Made by a program: the position numbers and the translations under genes. Shown piece by piece: positions 48,039 through 54,559 of a stretch of 56,410 bases of DNA. A model generated the notes under the pieces. It saw only the letters and a list, made by a program, of their open reading frames with translations. It did not search any database and was not told the DNA's origin. The number at the start of each line of letters is the position of its first letter. Position 1 is the first letter of the stretch. The DNA comes from a virus, in the IMG/VR virus record IMGVR_UViG_3300022592_000005, positions 1 through 56,410 of that record, one strand, 5' to 3'.

Positions 48039-48605
48039 TTAAACATTACCGTTCTTGAATCCCACAGTACCACCCTGCTCTTGAATTTTCTTCAAGACGT
48101 CTTCAAACAAGATGGGTCTGAAGTCTGTTTGTTCGACACATACAGAGAAGTACTGTGGGTCAATGGTAGTAACACCATACTGGTCAGTTTTCATAACACG
48201 ATTGCTATGTAAGTGACCATGAATGTTACAACCAAAACGATACAACTGTTGCGGATGTAAAGGTATGTGACTCAAGATCAAACCATTCATCACATGGTAA
48301 CTACGTATATCTCTAAAGTGTTCCGTGTATTCTTCTAATCTGAAGATATCATGGTTACCTTTGATCAAAACTTTGTCACCATTCAAACGACGTAAAATTT
48401 TCAATGCTTTACGGTTGATAACTACATCACCAAGATGATAAACTTTATCAGTTGGCTTCACAGTTTCGTTCCACATTTTAACCATCGCTTCATCCATTTC
48501 ATCTGGATCAGTCCATGGTCTTAACTTTTCACCATCGTCACGTGTGAATTTGCATACACCAACATGACCAAAGTGCGTATCACTTGTTAAAAATACACTT
48601 GGCAT
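48039..48605 (-). CDS. Metallophosphoesterase (YfcE/MJ0936-like small type)
   Basis: 188 aa from ATG at 48605 (AAGGAG 6 bases before). FLTSDTHFGHVGVC, YHLGDVVIN, LIKGNHDIFR, LSHIPLHPQ and NIHGHLHSN are the five calcineurin-type motifs. Inserted in the tRNA cluster, ending exactly where tRNA-Ser(GCU) begins. Confidence 0.87.
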   Translation of the reverse strand: MPSVFLTSDTHFGHVGVCKFTRDDGEKLRPWTDPDEMDEAMVKMWNETVKPTDKVYHLGDVVINRKALKILRRLNGDKVLIKGNHDIFRLEEYTEHFRDIRSYHVMNGLILSHIPLHPQQLYRFGCNIHGHLHSNRVMKTDQYGVTTIDPQYFSVCVEQTDFRPILFEDVLKKIQEQGGTVGFKNGNV

Positions 48606-48626
48606 ATACATCTCCTTATAATAAAT

Positions 48627-48716
48627 TGGCGGAAGTGGTAGGATTTGAACCCACGGACCCTTTCAGATCGCCTGTTTTCAAGACAGGTGCCATAAACCAG
48701 ACTCGACCACACTTCC
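48627..48716 (-). tRNA. tRNA-Ser (UGA)
   Basis: Loop CTTGAAA, long variable arm, acceptor GGAAGTG, encoded CCA. Confidence 0.93.
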
Positions 48717-48722
48717 ATAACT

Positions 48723-48798
48723 TGGTACCCCATGAAGGAATTGAACCTCCACCTCTGCGTTCGTAGCACAGTATGATTATCCATTTCACCAATGGGGC
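48723..48798 (-). tRNA. tRNA-Arg (ACG)
   Basis: Loop CTACGAA, acceptor GCCCCAT, encoded CCA; A34 is normally converted to inosine. Confidence 0.92.
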
Positions 48799-48805
48799 AT
48801 TAACT

Positions 48806-48879
48806 TGGTACCTCGTGACAGAATCGAACTGCCGTAATCGCCGTGTAAGGACGAAGTTCTACCATTAAACTAACGAGGC
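48806..48879 (-). tRNA. tRNA-Val (UAC)
   Basis: Loop CTTACAC, acceptor GCCTCGT/ACGAGGT, encoded CCA. Confidence 0.9.
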
Positions 48880-48887
48880 ATAAAACT

Positions 48888-48966
48888 TGGCTCCGCATTT
48901 GAGGATCGAACTCAACTAACCACTGATTAACAGTCAGGTCCATGCACCTTGCTCGGATTTTGCGGA
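48888..48966 (-). tRNA. tRNA-Asn (GUU), second copy
   Basis: Loop CTGTTAA, acceptor TCCGCAA, T-arm TTGAG/CTCAA, discriminator G, encoded CCA. Diverged from the copy at 45801. Confidence 0.85.
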
Positions 48967-48975
48967 ATAGAAAAC

Positions 48976-49044
48976 AACAGGATAGTTTTGACGAACATGT
49001 CAATTTAACAGATTGGTGTTCTTTTGAGTTGCAGAACCTATCCT
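48976..49044 (-). ncRNA. Structured element copy 5
   Basis: AGGATAG, GTTCTGCAA, a loop with a GACATGTTCGTC hairpin, CTATCCT, GTT on the minus strand. Begins 5 bases after the CCA of tRNA-Ala. Confidence 0.74.
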
Positions 49045-49049
49045 AAAAA

Positions 49050-49124
49050 TGGTGGAGACCGAGGAAATCGAATCCTTCTAGACATTTTCCTTGCAAGGGA
49101 AAACCGTAGCCCACTACTGCCCCC
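49050..49124 (-). tRNA. tRNA-Ala (UGC), divergent
   Basis: Loop CTTGCAA; acceptor GGGGGC pairs with GTCTCC with two G-U; D-arm GTAG-TGGG-CTAC has a very short loop. Encoded CCA. Confidence 0.78.
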
Positions 49125-49130
49125 ATAAAC

Positions 49131-49204
49131 TGGTCTCGGTGGGAGGAATTGAACCTCCGACACATGCTCCCAAAGCACGAATTTTACCACTAAACTACAC
49201 CGAG
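49131..49204 (-). tRNA. tRNA-Pro (UGG)
   Basis: Loop TTTGGGA, acceptor CTCGGTG/CACCGAG, encoded CCA. Confidence 0.92.
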
Positions 49205-49212
49205 ATAATAAC

Positions 49213-49286
49213 TGGTACCTAGAAGAAGAATTGAACTTCTGTCTATCGGTTATCAGCCGATTGCTCTACCATTGAGCTACCTAGGT
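49213..49286 (-). tRNA. tRNA-Ile (GAU)
   Basis: Loop CTGATAA, acceptor ACCTAGG, encoded CCA. Confidence 0.92.
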
Positions 49287-49296
49287 ATAAAACATT

Positions 49297-49372
49297 TGGT
49301 GCAACCTCCAAGAATCGAACTTGGTTCAATGGTTCTTCAGACCACCGCTATGACCACATCAGCTAAAGTTGC
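49297..49372 (-). tRNA. tRNA-Phe (GAA)
   Basis: Loop CTGAAGA, acceptor GCAACTT, encoded CCA. Confidence 0.92.
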
Positions 49373-49385
49373 ATTCAATTTTCTT

Positions 49386-49459
49386 TGGGGTGACCTATGG
49401 GAGTTGAACCCATACTAACAGAATCACAATCTGGGGTGCTACCGCTACACTAAGGTCAC
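49386..49459 (-). tRNA. tRNA-His (GUG)
   Basis: Loop TTGTGAT, acceptor GTGACCT, C73 as expected for His, encoded CCA. Confidence 0.92.
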
Positions 49460-49471
49460 ACCAAAGAAAAC

Positions 49472-49545
49472 TGGTAGGAGCACAGAGAATTGAACTCTGA
49501 TTAACTGGTTAAAAGCCAGCTACTTTACCATTAAGTTATACTCCC
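49472..49545 (-). tRNA. tRNA-Lys (UUU)
   Basis: Loop CTTTTAA, acceptor GGGAGTA, encoded CCA. Confidence 0.92.
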
Positions 49546-49549
49546 GTAT

Positions 49550-49625
49550 TGGTCCACCCTCTGAGATTCGAACTCAGTCCTCGTAGATTAAGAGTCTAGT
49601 ATGCTACCAATAACATCTAGGGTGG
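49550..49625 (-). tRNA. tRNA-Lys (CUU)
   Basis: Loop CTCTTAA, acceptor CCACCCT/AGGGTGG, encoded CCA. Confidence 0.91.
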
Positions 49626-49635
49626 GTTGTCGTAA

Positions 49636-49707
49636 TTATTTGATTTTACGTGCCAACCCAAGACCAATACGGGATCTTGAGTGACACTAGAGTTTACCTC
49701 GTTTCAT
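49636..49707 (-). CDS. Candidate microprotein with in-frame amber codon
   Basis: ATG at 49707 has AGGAG 6 bases upstream. The frame reads MKRGKL, TAG (49687-49689), then CHSRSRIGLGLARKIK and TAA: 23 codons, very basic. With the CUA tRNA in the same cluster it could be read through. Otherwise it is a 6-codon stub or decayed gene. Confidence 0.4.
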
Positions 49708-49732
49708 GTCATTCTCCTATTAAATTAAACTA

Positions 49733-49812
49733 CCAAACAGAAACACATTGCCCCATAGACATAGCAGATCATTACTAGTGGTCTACGATTTACGCAATGC
49801 ATTTCTGTTTGG
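49733..49812 (-). ncRNA. 80-nt structured element sharing tRNA-Gln CCA
   Basis: CCAAACAGAAA/TTTCTGTTTGG (11 bp) encloses ATTGC/GCAAT and GTAGA/TCTGC. The first three bases of the stem are the CCA end of tRNA-Gln, so folding and tRNA 3' maturation would compete. Confidence 0.6.
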
Positions 49813-49883
49813 CACCCCGAACAAGATTCGAACTTGTGATAGTTGAGTCAAAGTCAACTGTGTTACCGCTACACTATCAGGGA
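49810..49883 (-). tRNA. tRNA-Gln (UUG)
   Basis: Loop CTTTGAC, acceptor TCCCTGA with U1-U72, discriminator G, encoded CCA. First tRNA after the main cluster promoter. Confidence 0.9.
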
Positions 49884-49993
49884 ACAGACGATCGATGACT
49901 CCAGCGAACTTTCATCACCGATCGTTTTAAAACAGAATCCCAAATTTTTAATGAACATTTAAGTAGCTGACAATTTTCAACTACCGAGCAGGA

Positions 49994-50022
49994 AGTATAC
50001 CCCATAACAGGATATAAGTCAA
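49994..50022 (-). promoter_or_regulatory. Main tRNA-cluster promoter TTGACT-17-TATACT
   Basis: About 110 bases upstream of tRNA-Gln. The leader (49884-49990) contains no ORF; an ATAACCT/AGGTTAT hairpin lies upstream at 50032-50060. Confidence 0.83.
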
Positions 50023-50069
50023 GCACTAATTTTAATAACCTTACATGATAGTAGGTTATCCTACAAAAC

Positions 50070-50106
50070 AAAAAACCCCGAAGACTCTCATCTATCGGGG
50101 TTTTGA
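50070..50106. terminator. Bidirectional intrinsic terminator
   Basis: AACCCCGA/TCGGGGTT stem with T runs on both strands; it closes the short unit transcribed from 50255/50317. Confidence 0.9.
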
Positions 50107-50127
50107 AAAATAAAGTAAGTTTACAAT

Positions 50128-50247
50128 CTACTTTTCAAAACCCCCACGATCAATCTCTTGCGCATATCCAAAAACATTGCGTGATGTTGACCAGCCACTA
50201 TTAAGTGGTAAGTGTTTCATCGGCTGTCTGGATATACAAAGTTTCAT
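50128..50247 (-). CDS. 39-aa protein, probable leaderless mRNA, TAG stop
   Basis: MKLCISRQPMKHLPLNSGW at the start, basic, ending RGGFEK then TAG. The ATG is 7 bases after a TATAAT. The transcription unit (promoter to terminator) is only ~180 bases. Could instead be a small RNA. Confidence 0.5.
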   Translation of the reverse strand: MKLCISRQPMKHLPLNSGWSTSRNVFGYAQEIDRGGFEK

Positions 50248-50254
50248 GATTGAA

Positions 50255-50283
50255 ATTATACTTCTTTCTTGGTTAAATGTCAA
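50255..50283 (-). promoter_or_regulatory. Promoter TTGACA-17-TATAAT
   Basis: Consensus promoter for the 39-aa unit; its -35 overlaps one arm of the inverted repeat AGCGAT/ATCGCT (50283-50301). Confidence 0.88.
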
Positions 50284-50301
50284 GCGATTTTTTACATCGC
50301 T
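50283..50301. repeat. Inverted repeat AGCGAT-7-ATCGCT between tandem promoters
   Basis: A perfect 6-bp palindromic pair touching the -35 of the downstream promoter; a possible operator or attenuation hairpin for the upstream promoter's transcript. Confidence 0.5.
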
Positions 50302-50316
50302 AATGTATTTAGTCAT

Positions 50317-50345
50317 ATTATATCTCAAAAACGACTAAATGTCAA
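50317..50345 (-). promoter_or_regulatory. Upstream tandem promoter TTGACA-17-TATAAT
   Basis: Consensus hexamers 62 bases upstream of the previous promoter, ending just after the 50364 gene. Confidence 0.88.
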
Positions 50346-50363
50346 ATTATTTTAAAAAAATTT

Positions 50364-50702
50364 TCAACGACGGTAACAGAAATTTCCTGTCACTGGTTGA
50401 CCATTGACCATCTCACTACGTAACTCACAGGTTTGTCCTGGCATCGGAATAACAGGTGCATCGGAAGGATACACATATACTGTCGGTGGCTGAACTGGCT
50501 GTTGATAATACACGGGTGGAGCTGGATAGTACACTGGTGGTGGCGAATAGACATAAGTCGGACGCTGGGTCAAAATGTTGCCAATGACAACACCGACACC
50601 GAACGGAACCCATGGGCTATAGTAGCCACCATTTGCGTGGGCATGAGCAGGAACTGTCAGCAAAGATGCAGCGAGTGTAACACCAACTATAACCTTCTTC
50701 AT
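50364..50702 (-). CDS. Secreted Pro/Tyr-rich protein
   Basis: 112 aa from ATG at 50702 (AAGGAG before it). Signal peptide MKKVIVGVTLAASLLTVPAH with Ala-His-Ala cleavage, then a glycine-containing hydrophobic patch, a Pro/Tyr-rich repeat region (VYSPPPVYYPAPPVYYQQP) and a C-terminal domain with two Cys. It resembles host-type periplasmic proteins; probably acquired from a host. Confidence 0.65.
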   Translation of the reverse strand: MKKVIVGVTLAASLLTVPAHAHANGGYYSPWVPFGVGVVIGNILTQRPTYVYSPPPVYYPAPPVYYQQPVQPPTVYVYPSDAPVIPMPGQTCELRSEMVNGQPVTGNFCYRR

Positions 50703-50731
50703 AACAACTCCTTTTCTCATTCTATACCATA

Positions 50732-50760
50732 AGTATATCCGATTATTGAATAAATGTCAA
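50732..50760 (-). promoter_or_regulatory. Promoter TTGACA-17-TATACT
   Basis: Drives the secreted Pro/Tyr-rich protein; normal leader with ribosome site. Confidence 0.86.
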
Positions 50761-50762
50761 GC

Positions 50763-50800
50763 ACTTTTTCATCTTTTTTTCATCTTTTTTATGAAAAAGT
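50763..50800. repeat. ACTTTTTCAT/ATGAAAAAGT inverted repeat
   Basis: 10-bp arms around two TTTTTCATC-like direct repeats; lies between the rubredoxin stop and the next promoter, possibly a weak terminator. Confidence 0.5.
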
Positions 50801-50816
50801 CTTGCAAGAGGGGTTT

Positions 50817-50951
50817 TCAGAGTACTTGGTAGTCTTCCTTGCCCACACCACACTCTGGACACTCAAAATCGGCTGGGAGATCTTCCCACTTACCTTCGGT
50901 GGCTTCATCGTGGACATGCCCACATACAACACAAACTCTTTGCTGTTCCAT
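50817..50951 (-). CDS. Rubredoxin-like protein
   Basis: 44 aa from ATG at 50951. CVVCGHVHDEATEG and ECPECGVGKEDYQ give the two Cys-x2-Cys-Gly knuckles that hold one iron; slightly shorter than stand-alone rubredoxins (~52). With the rubrerythrin core gene two genes upstream it could form a split peroxide-reducing pair. Confidence 0.88.
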   Translation of the reverse strand: MEQQRVCVVCGHVHDEATEGKWEDLPADFECPECGVGKEDYQVL

Positions 50952-50962
50952 GTTAATTTCCT

Positions 50963-51364
50963 TTATTTTGTTTTCTCTGCTATATTCTTGTAACCAGCCC
51001 AACTTGGATGAATCTTGTCTGCTTGCCAGCGTGTAGTTGGAATAACAACATCACCGAATTGGTTGGCAACTGAGCGAACATTTTTAACTGCTTCTGGTTT
51101 GCTTTCCAGATTTGGCTCAATCCAAAATACTCGCTTACCTTTTACTTTATTGCGAATCTCTACTAGTTTTGCATGAGTGTCTGCTTTTTCCCAATCATTG
51201 GTACTTAAACTAATGATAACAGTTTCAGCGGACAGGTCATGCATACCATACTTCTTGTCCCAACCATGGCTAGTGATACCACCTTTAGCATAGCCCGCAC
51301 ATTCTGGGCGAAACATCTTAGTGCCAACAGCAATACTATCGCCGATGATTAGACATTCTAGCAT
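50963..51364 (-). CDS. SGNH/GDSL hydrolase-like protein
   Basis: 133 aa. LIIGDSIAVG (nucleophile Ser), GGITSHGW (Gly), SLSTNDW (Asn) and DKIHPSWAGY (Asp-x2-His) are the four SGNH blocks. Could deacetylate or de-esterify cell-surface sugars. 1-base overlap with the rubrerythrin gene. Confidence 0.8.
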   Translation of the reverse strand: MLECLIIGDSIAVGTKMFRPECAGYAKGGITSHGWDKKYGMHDLSAETVIISLSTNDWEKADTHAKLVEIRNKVKGKRVFWIEPNLESKPEAVKNVRSVANQFGDVVIPTTRWQADKIHPSWAGYKNIAEKTK

Positions 51365-51813
51365 TATAGATTTTCCAATTGTTGTTTGTATGCATTCGCA
51401 TGTCGTTCTTCAACACGCTTCAAAGCTGCGAATCGTTTTTCAGCTTTTGCAAGAACTTCCTTAAATTGTTCAGCGTGTTCTTCTGATTCGGCAATTTGTT
51501 GTTGTATTTCAGCAGCTTCAAGAATTCGCCCTTCGGCGATTGCTTCTTTTTGCATAGTTGGATACATCTGAGTGAACTCATATGTCTCACCTTCAATTGC
51601 TTTCTCAAGACATTCTTTGGTAGATGGCTTACCGATTAGCAACTCAAGATGACCCCATGCATGTTTGATCTCTTGATCAGCAGTGTGTTCAAAGTGTTTC
51701 GCAACATCTTCGAAACCTTCTTCACGTGCAATCTTAGCGAAATAACGATACTTGATATGAGCCATTGATTCGCCAGCCAATGCACTCTCAAGATTTTGTA
51801 ATGTTACGGACAT
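51364..51813 (-). CDS. Rubrerythrin-like diiron protein (no rubredoxin domain)
   Basis: 149 aa. Two Glu ... Glu-x2-His half-sites (ESMAHIKYRYFAKIAREEGF with DQEIKHAWGH; the second set in EGETYEF and EESEEH-type segments). Rubrerythrins reduce hydrogen peroxide. The usual C-terminal rubredoxin domain is absent and encoded separately at 50817. Confidence 0.85.
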   Translation of the reverse strand: MSVTLQNLESALAGESMAHIKYRYFAKIAREEGFEDVAKHFEHTADQEIKHAWGHLELLIGKPSTKECLEKAIEGETYEFTQMYPTMQKEAIAEGRILEAAEIQQQIAESEEHAEQFKEVLAKAEKRFAALKRVEERHANAYKQQLENL

Positions 51814-52241
51814 GTCACCCTTTCAATTTCAATACCACATTTTTCTAAAAATTCTAAACCAACAGTATCTCTGTAAGCATCTCGATAGTATAATTTACTT
51901 ATACCAGCACCATGAATCAATTTCGCACATTGAATACAAGGAGCATGAGTGGCAAATATACTAGCACCACTGCCAGACTCACCATCACGAGCAAGTTTCG
52001 CAATCGCATTTGCTTCCGCATGAATCACCTCATCTTTTGTGACCAATTTTGTTGTGTCGTCGGAAAGTTGTACGACGTCCTCACATACATTAGTCCAACC
52101 AGCAGGCATACCATTGTAACCGATAGAGATAATACGATTATCTTTAACGACAACAGAACCAACCTGTAATCTTTTTGCACTAGAGAGCTGAGCAAATCTC
52201 TCAGCAGTATCCATAAACGCATCAACCCACTTCTTTTTCAT
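51804..52241 (-). CDS. dCMP deaminase
   Basis: 145 aa. VIHAEANAIAKLA (zinc His and catalytic Glu) and APCIQCAKLI (Cys-x2-Cys). Converts dCMP to dUMP for dTTP synthesis. N-terminal RLQVGSVVVKDNRIISIGYN is typical. T4 CD is 193 aa; this is the compact form. Confidence 0.92.
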   Translation of the reverse strand: MKKKWVDAFMDTAERFAQLSSAKRLQVGSVVVKDNRIISIGYNGMPAGWTNVCEDVVQLSDDTTKLVTKDEVIHAEANAIAKLARDGESGSGASIFATHAPCIQCAKLIHGAGISKLYYRDAYRDTVGLEFLEKCGIEIERVTCP

Positions 52242-52911
52242 TTGGATCCTTCGCTAAACCACGCCAACATAACAACCTGTCAGTGTTCCACCAGTCCCAC
52301 TCTGAGTTTACAAATTTTGCAAATTCAACACGGGAAGTGTCATCATAATTCTTAATTTCAATTTCGTAGTAACCTTCGTACTGTGGAACTACATCCATTG
52401 AAAACCATTCAGTGCGATCGGCATCTTCCCAATCTTCTCTGAGTCTTTCAACCTCATACTCATCGAACTGAGTAAGAAGATCTCCGAACTGAATCAACTC
52501 TTCAGGAAGATTCTCAATATCTTCACGTGAAGTCCAGTCAAGTTCGTAGTAGTCATCGCCATCTTCTGTAGTGAAAATGCCACCATAAGCCATTCCTGGT
52601 TCATAGTAAACTGCCTCAACACCCCATCCGTTATCAACAAGATATTGATAGAGTGCAGTTGGTGGTGACCATGCTGTATTCATCGAGACCCAGATGGTGT
52701 TATCATCATGTCGTTCCCAATCAATAATGTCTGCATCCCACTTGGTGCCCCAGTTACTAATTGACCAGTCGTATTCCCATTCGCCTTTGGGATTGGGGCG
52801 AAGTGTTTCAAACAAACCCTTTGTCGATCCAACAAGAGCCAGCGAAACAGCATCAATTTTGCTCTTATCACTGTTAGTCAGTGTCAATGCATTGTCGCAC
52901 CAATTAGGCAT
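52222..52911 (-). CDS. YubB/DUF1281-type ferredoxin-like protein
   Basis: 229 aa. MPNWCDNALTLTNSDKSKID at the start and NTAWSPPTALYQYLVDNGWG with YYEPGMAYGGIF are hallmarks of the plasmid/phage YubB-like family, which has no known function. It overlaps the dCMP deaminase gene by 20 bases. Confidence 0.75.
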   Translation of the reverse strand: MPNWCDNALTLTNSDKSKIDAVSLALVGSTKGLFETLRPNPKGEWEYDWSISNWGTKWDADIIDWERHDDNTIWVSMNTAWSPPTALYQYLVDNGWGVEAVYYEPGMAYGGIFTTEDGDDYYELDWTSREDIENLPEELIQFGDLLTQFDEYEVERLREDWEDADRTEWFSMDVVPQYEGYYEIEIKNYDDTSRVEFAKFVNSEWDWWNTDRLLCWRGLAKDPNEKEVG

Positions 52912-52971
52912 ATCACTTCTCCATTATAAATTTAATAACACGTTTCCACCATGGGATGGCTGGTGCCAGCT

Positions 52972-53427
52972 TCATTGCTGCGTCGCACCAGCTTTCACTT
53001 TTTTTACTGTCTTTTCCTTGAAGGGAATGTTGATAGTAAAACCATTTTCGATAACCAACTTCGATGTAATTTTTGGATACATCTTTGTTAGCTTCTGATC
53101 TTTCACGGCAAGTAACATCTTAGCTTCGTCTGGATGCACACCTTCAAGTAGAGAGATGAACAATGACTCACGCTTGATTGATGTAAGATCTTCACGACAG
53201 AAAATATACAGACGACGTAACTCGTTGAACAAATTAGTCGGACTCATACCCAATGGTTCGGCAGATGGTTTGAATGGTGGATCACCATCTGGTAAAATGA
53301 ATTTCTTGGAAGGGTCAAACGCATATTCGAAGATAATCTTCAGTGCTGCGTCATTCTTGTACTTCTCAATACTCTTCGGATCTGCATTGATTTCCTCAAG
53401 CATTTGGGTAACATATTTTCTCATCAA
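52972..53427 (-). CDS. Conserved T4-like phage protein (DUF6433-like)
   Basis: 151 aa. KFILPDGDPPFKPSAEPLGM and LFNELRRLYIFCREDL, then LLEGVHPDEAKMLLAVKDQ, mark a conserved family in T4-like phages of aquatic bacteria. Function unknown. Coupled to RNase H by a 4-base overlap. Confidence 0.68.
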   Translation of the reverse strand: MMRKYVTQMLEEINADPKSIEKYKNDAALKIIFEYAFDPSKKFILPDGDPPFKPSAEPLGMSPTNLFNELRRLYIFCREDLTSIKRESLFISLLEGVHPDEAKMLLAVKDQKLTKMYPKITSKLVIENGFTINIPFKEKTVKKVKAGATQQ

Positions 53428-54317
53428 AACTCCTCTAGTTCATCAAGCAATAATCGGCAACGCTTCTCAATAAGATAATTCATAATTGCCATCTTATCGC
53501 CAGTTGGTTTGTTGTTCATATATGCAGAGATAACAGATTGCGTAACATCATCTGGGATTTTAGTGAACGAAACCAATGTTTCATTACGTGCCCAATTACG
53601 CTTCTCTTCATCACTGCGGCATGCGTCTATACCTTTCTCAATAAACTCAGCCAATCGTTTAGCACTCATTGGCTTTTGTCGTTCACCAGAAACAAACACA
53701 TCATCTTTACTTAGGATGTTTGGAACGCCATCGCCAGCGTCACCCTTAACAATGTGTTCAATGGTATAATCACGAATCTCTTGTTTCGTTGCAGTTACAT
53801 ATTTCTTCTGCATCGGTGACCACTGTTTCACATTAGGATACAACTGCAACTGTTTGAAGTCTTTATCAGATGAGAGAATCAAAATCTTCTGAGACTCTTC
53901 AACCAAACCTTCAGTTACAAGTTGATTCTCTTGCGCCCACTTGGTCATTACTGCAATGATATCGTCTGCTTCACAGCGATCGATATGCAACACACGATAA
54001 GGGAAATACTTGGCAAGGTCTTCACGCATTTCTGACAGTGTGTCAAAAATCAATGTCCAATCTAGATCGGATGCGTCACGTGCTTTCTTTCGCCCTGCTT
54101 TGTAGTGTTCAAACACATCACGACGCCAGTACTTGCGACCATCGCAACAGATGACAACTTCACCATACTCATGACCATATTTCTTCTTGAAAGATTTAAT
54201 GGTTGAGAGTGTGACATGTCGAATAAGGTTTTTAACTTCTTCCTCATTACCTTTTAACTCACGTTGGAATGTCAGAATACCACTGAGTGCTACCTGACTA
54301 TAATCAATTAAAATCAT
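53424..54317 (-). CDS. rnh: T4 RNase H-like 5'-3' exonuclease
   Basis: 297 aa (T4 Rnh: 305). MILIDYSQVALSG, VICCDGRKYWRRDVF, DRCEADDIIAVMTKW, LILSSDKDFKQLQ and KGDAGDGVPNIL are the acidic metal-binding blocks of the FEN/RAD2 family. Removes RNA primers and flaps from Okazaki fragments. Confidence 0.93.
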   Translation of the reverse strand: MILIDYSQVALSGILTFQRELKGNEEEVKNLIRHVTLSTIKSFKKKYGHEYGEVVICCDGRKYWRRDVFEHYKAGRKKARDASDLDWTLIFDTLSEMREDLAKYFPYRVLHIDRCEADDIIAVMTKWAQENQLVTEGLVEESQKILILSSDKDFKQLQLYPNVKQWSPMQKKYVTATKQEIRDYTIEHIVKGDAGDGVPNILSKDDVFVSGERQKPMSAKRLAEFIEKGIDACRSDEEKRNWARNETLVSFTKIPDDVTQSVISAYMNNKPTGDKMAIMNYLIEKRCRLLLDELEEF

Positions 54318-54559
54318 TTCTTTGTATACTCCACACCATCGACAACAACTGTGTTTATCGTAGCTTTACCAGATTGATATTGTATCGATGTTGTAGACAT
54401 TGGGCAACGAACAACCTTCATTGTCGCTCCATTTGAATTACTAATCTCGTAAAATTTACAATCTTTTAATCCATCGGGCAATACTTCCCAGACAGTTTCC
54501 TTAGCTGATGGTGTACAACCAGCAAGAGCAACTGCCATAACTAACATAATATATTTCAT
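54314..54559 (-). CDS. Small lipoprotein
   Basis: 81 aa. Lipobox LAGC ends an N-terminal hydrophobic stretch (MLVMAVALAGC), so the Cys should be lipidated. Mature part beta-rich with two Cys. Phage lipoproteins often block superinfection or sit in the envelope; no direct evidence here. Confidence 0.7.
   Translation of the reverse strand: MKYIMLVMAVALAGCTPSAKETVWEVLPDGLKDCKFYEISNSNGATMKVVRCPMSTTSIQYQSGKATINTVVVDGVEYTKK

Noticed and set aside
44107-49044. Hammerhead, twister or terminator identity for the five-copy element
   Set aside because: None of the catalytic core sequences was found and no T run follows the stem on the minus strand.
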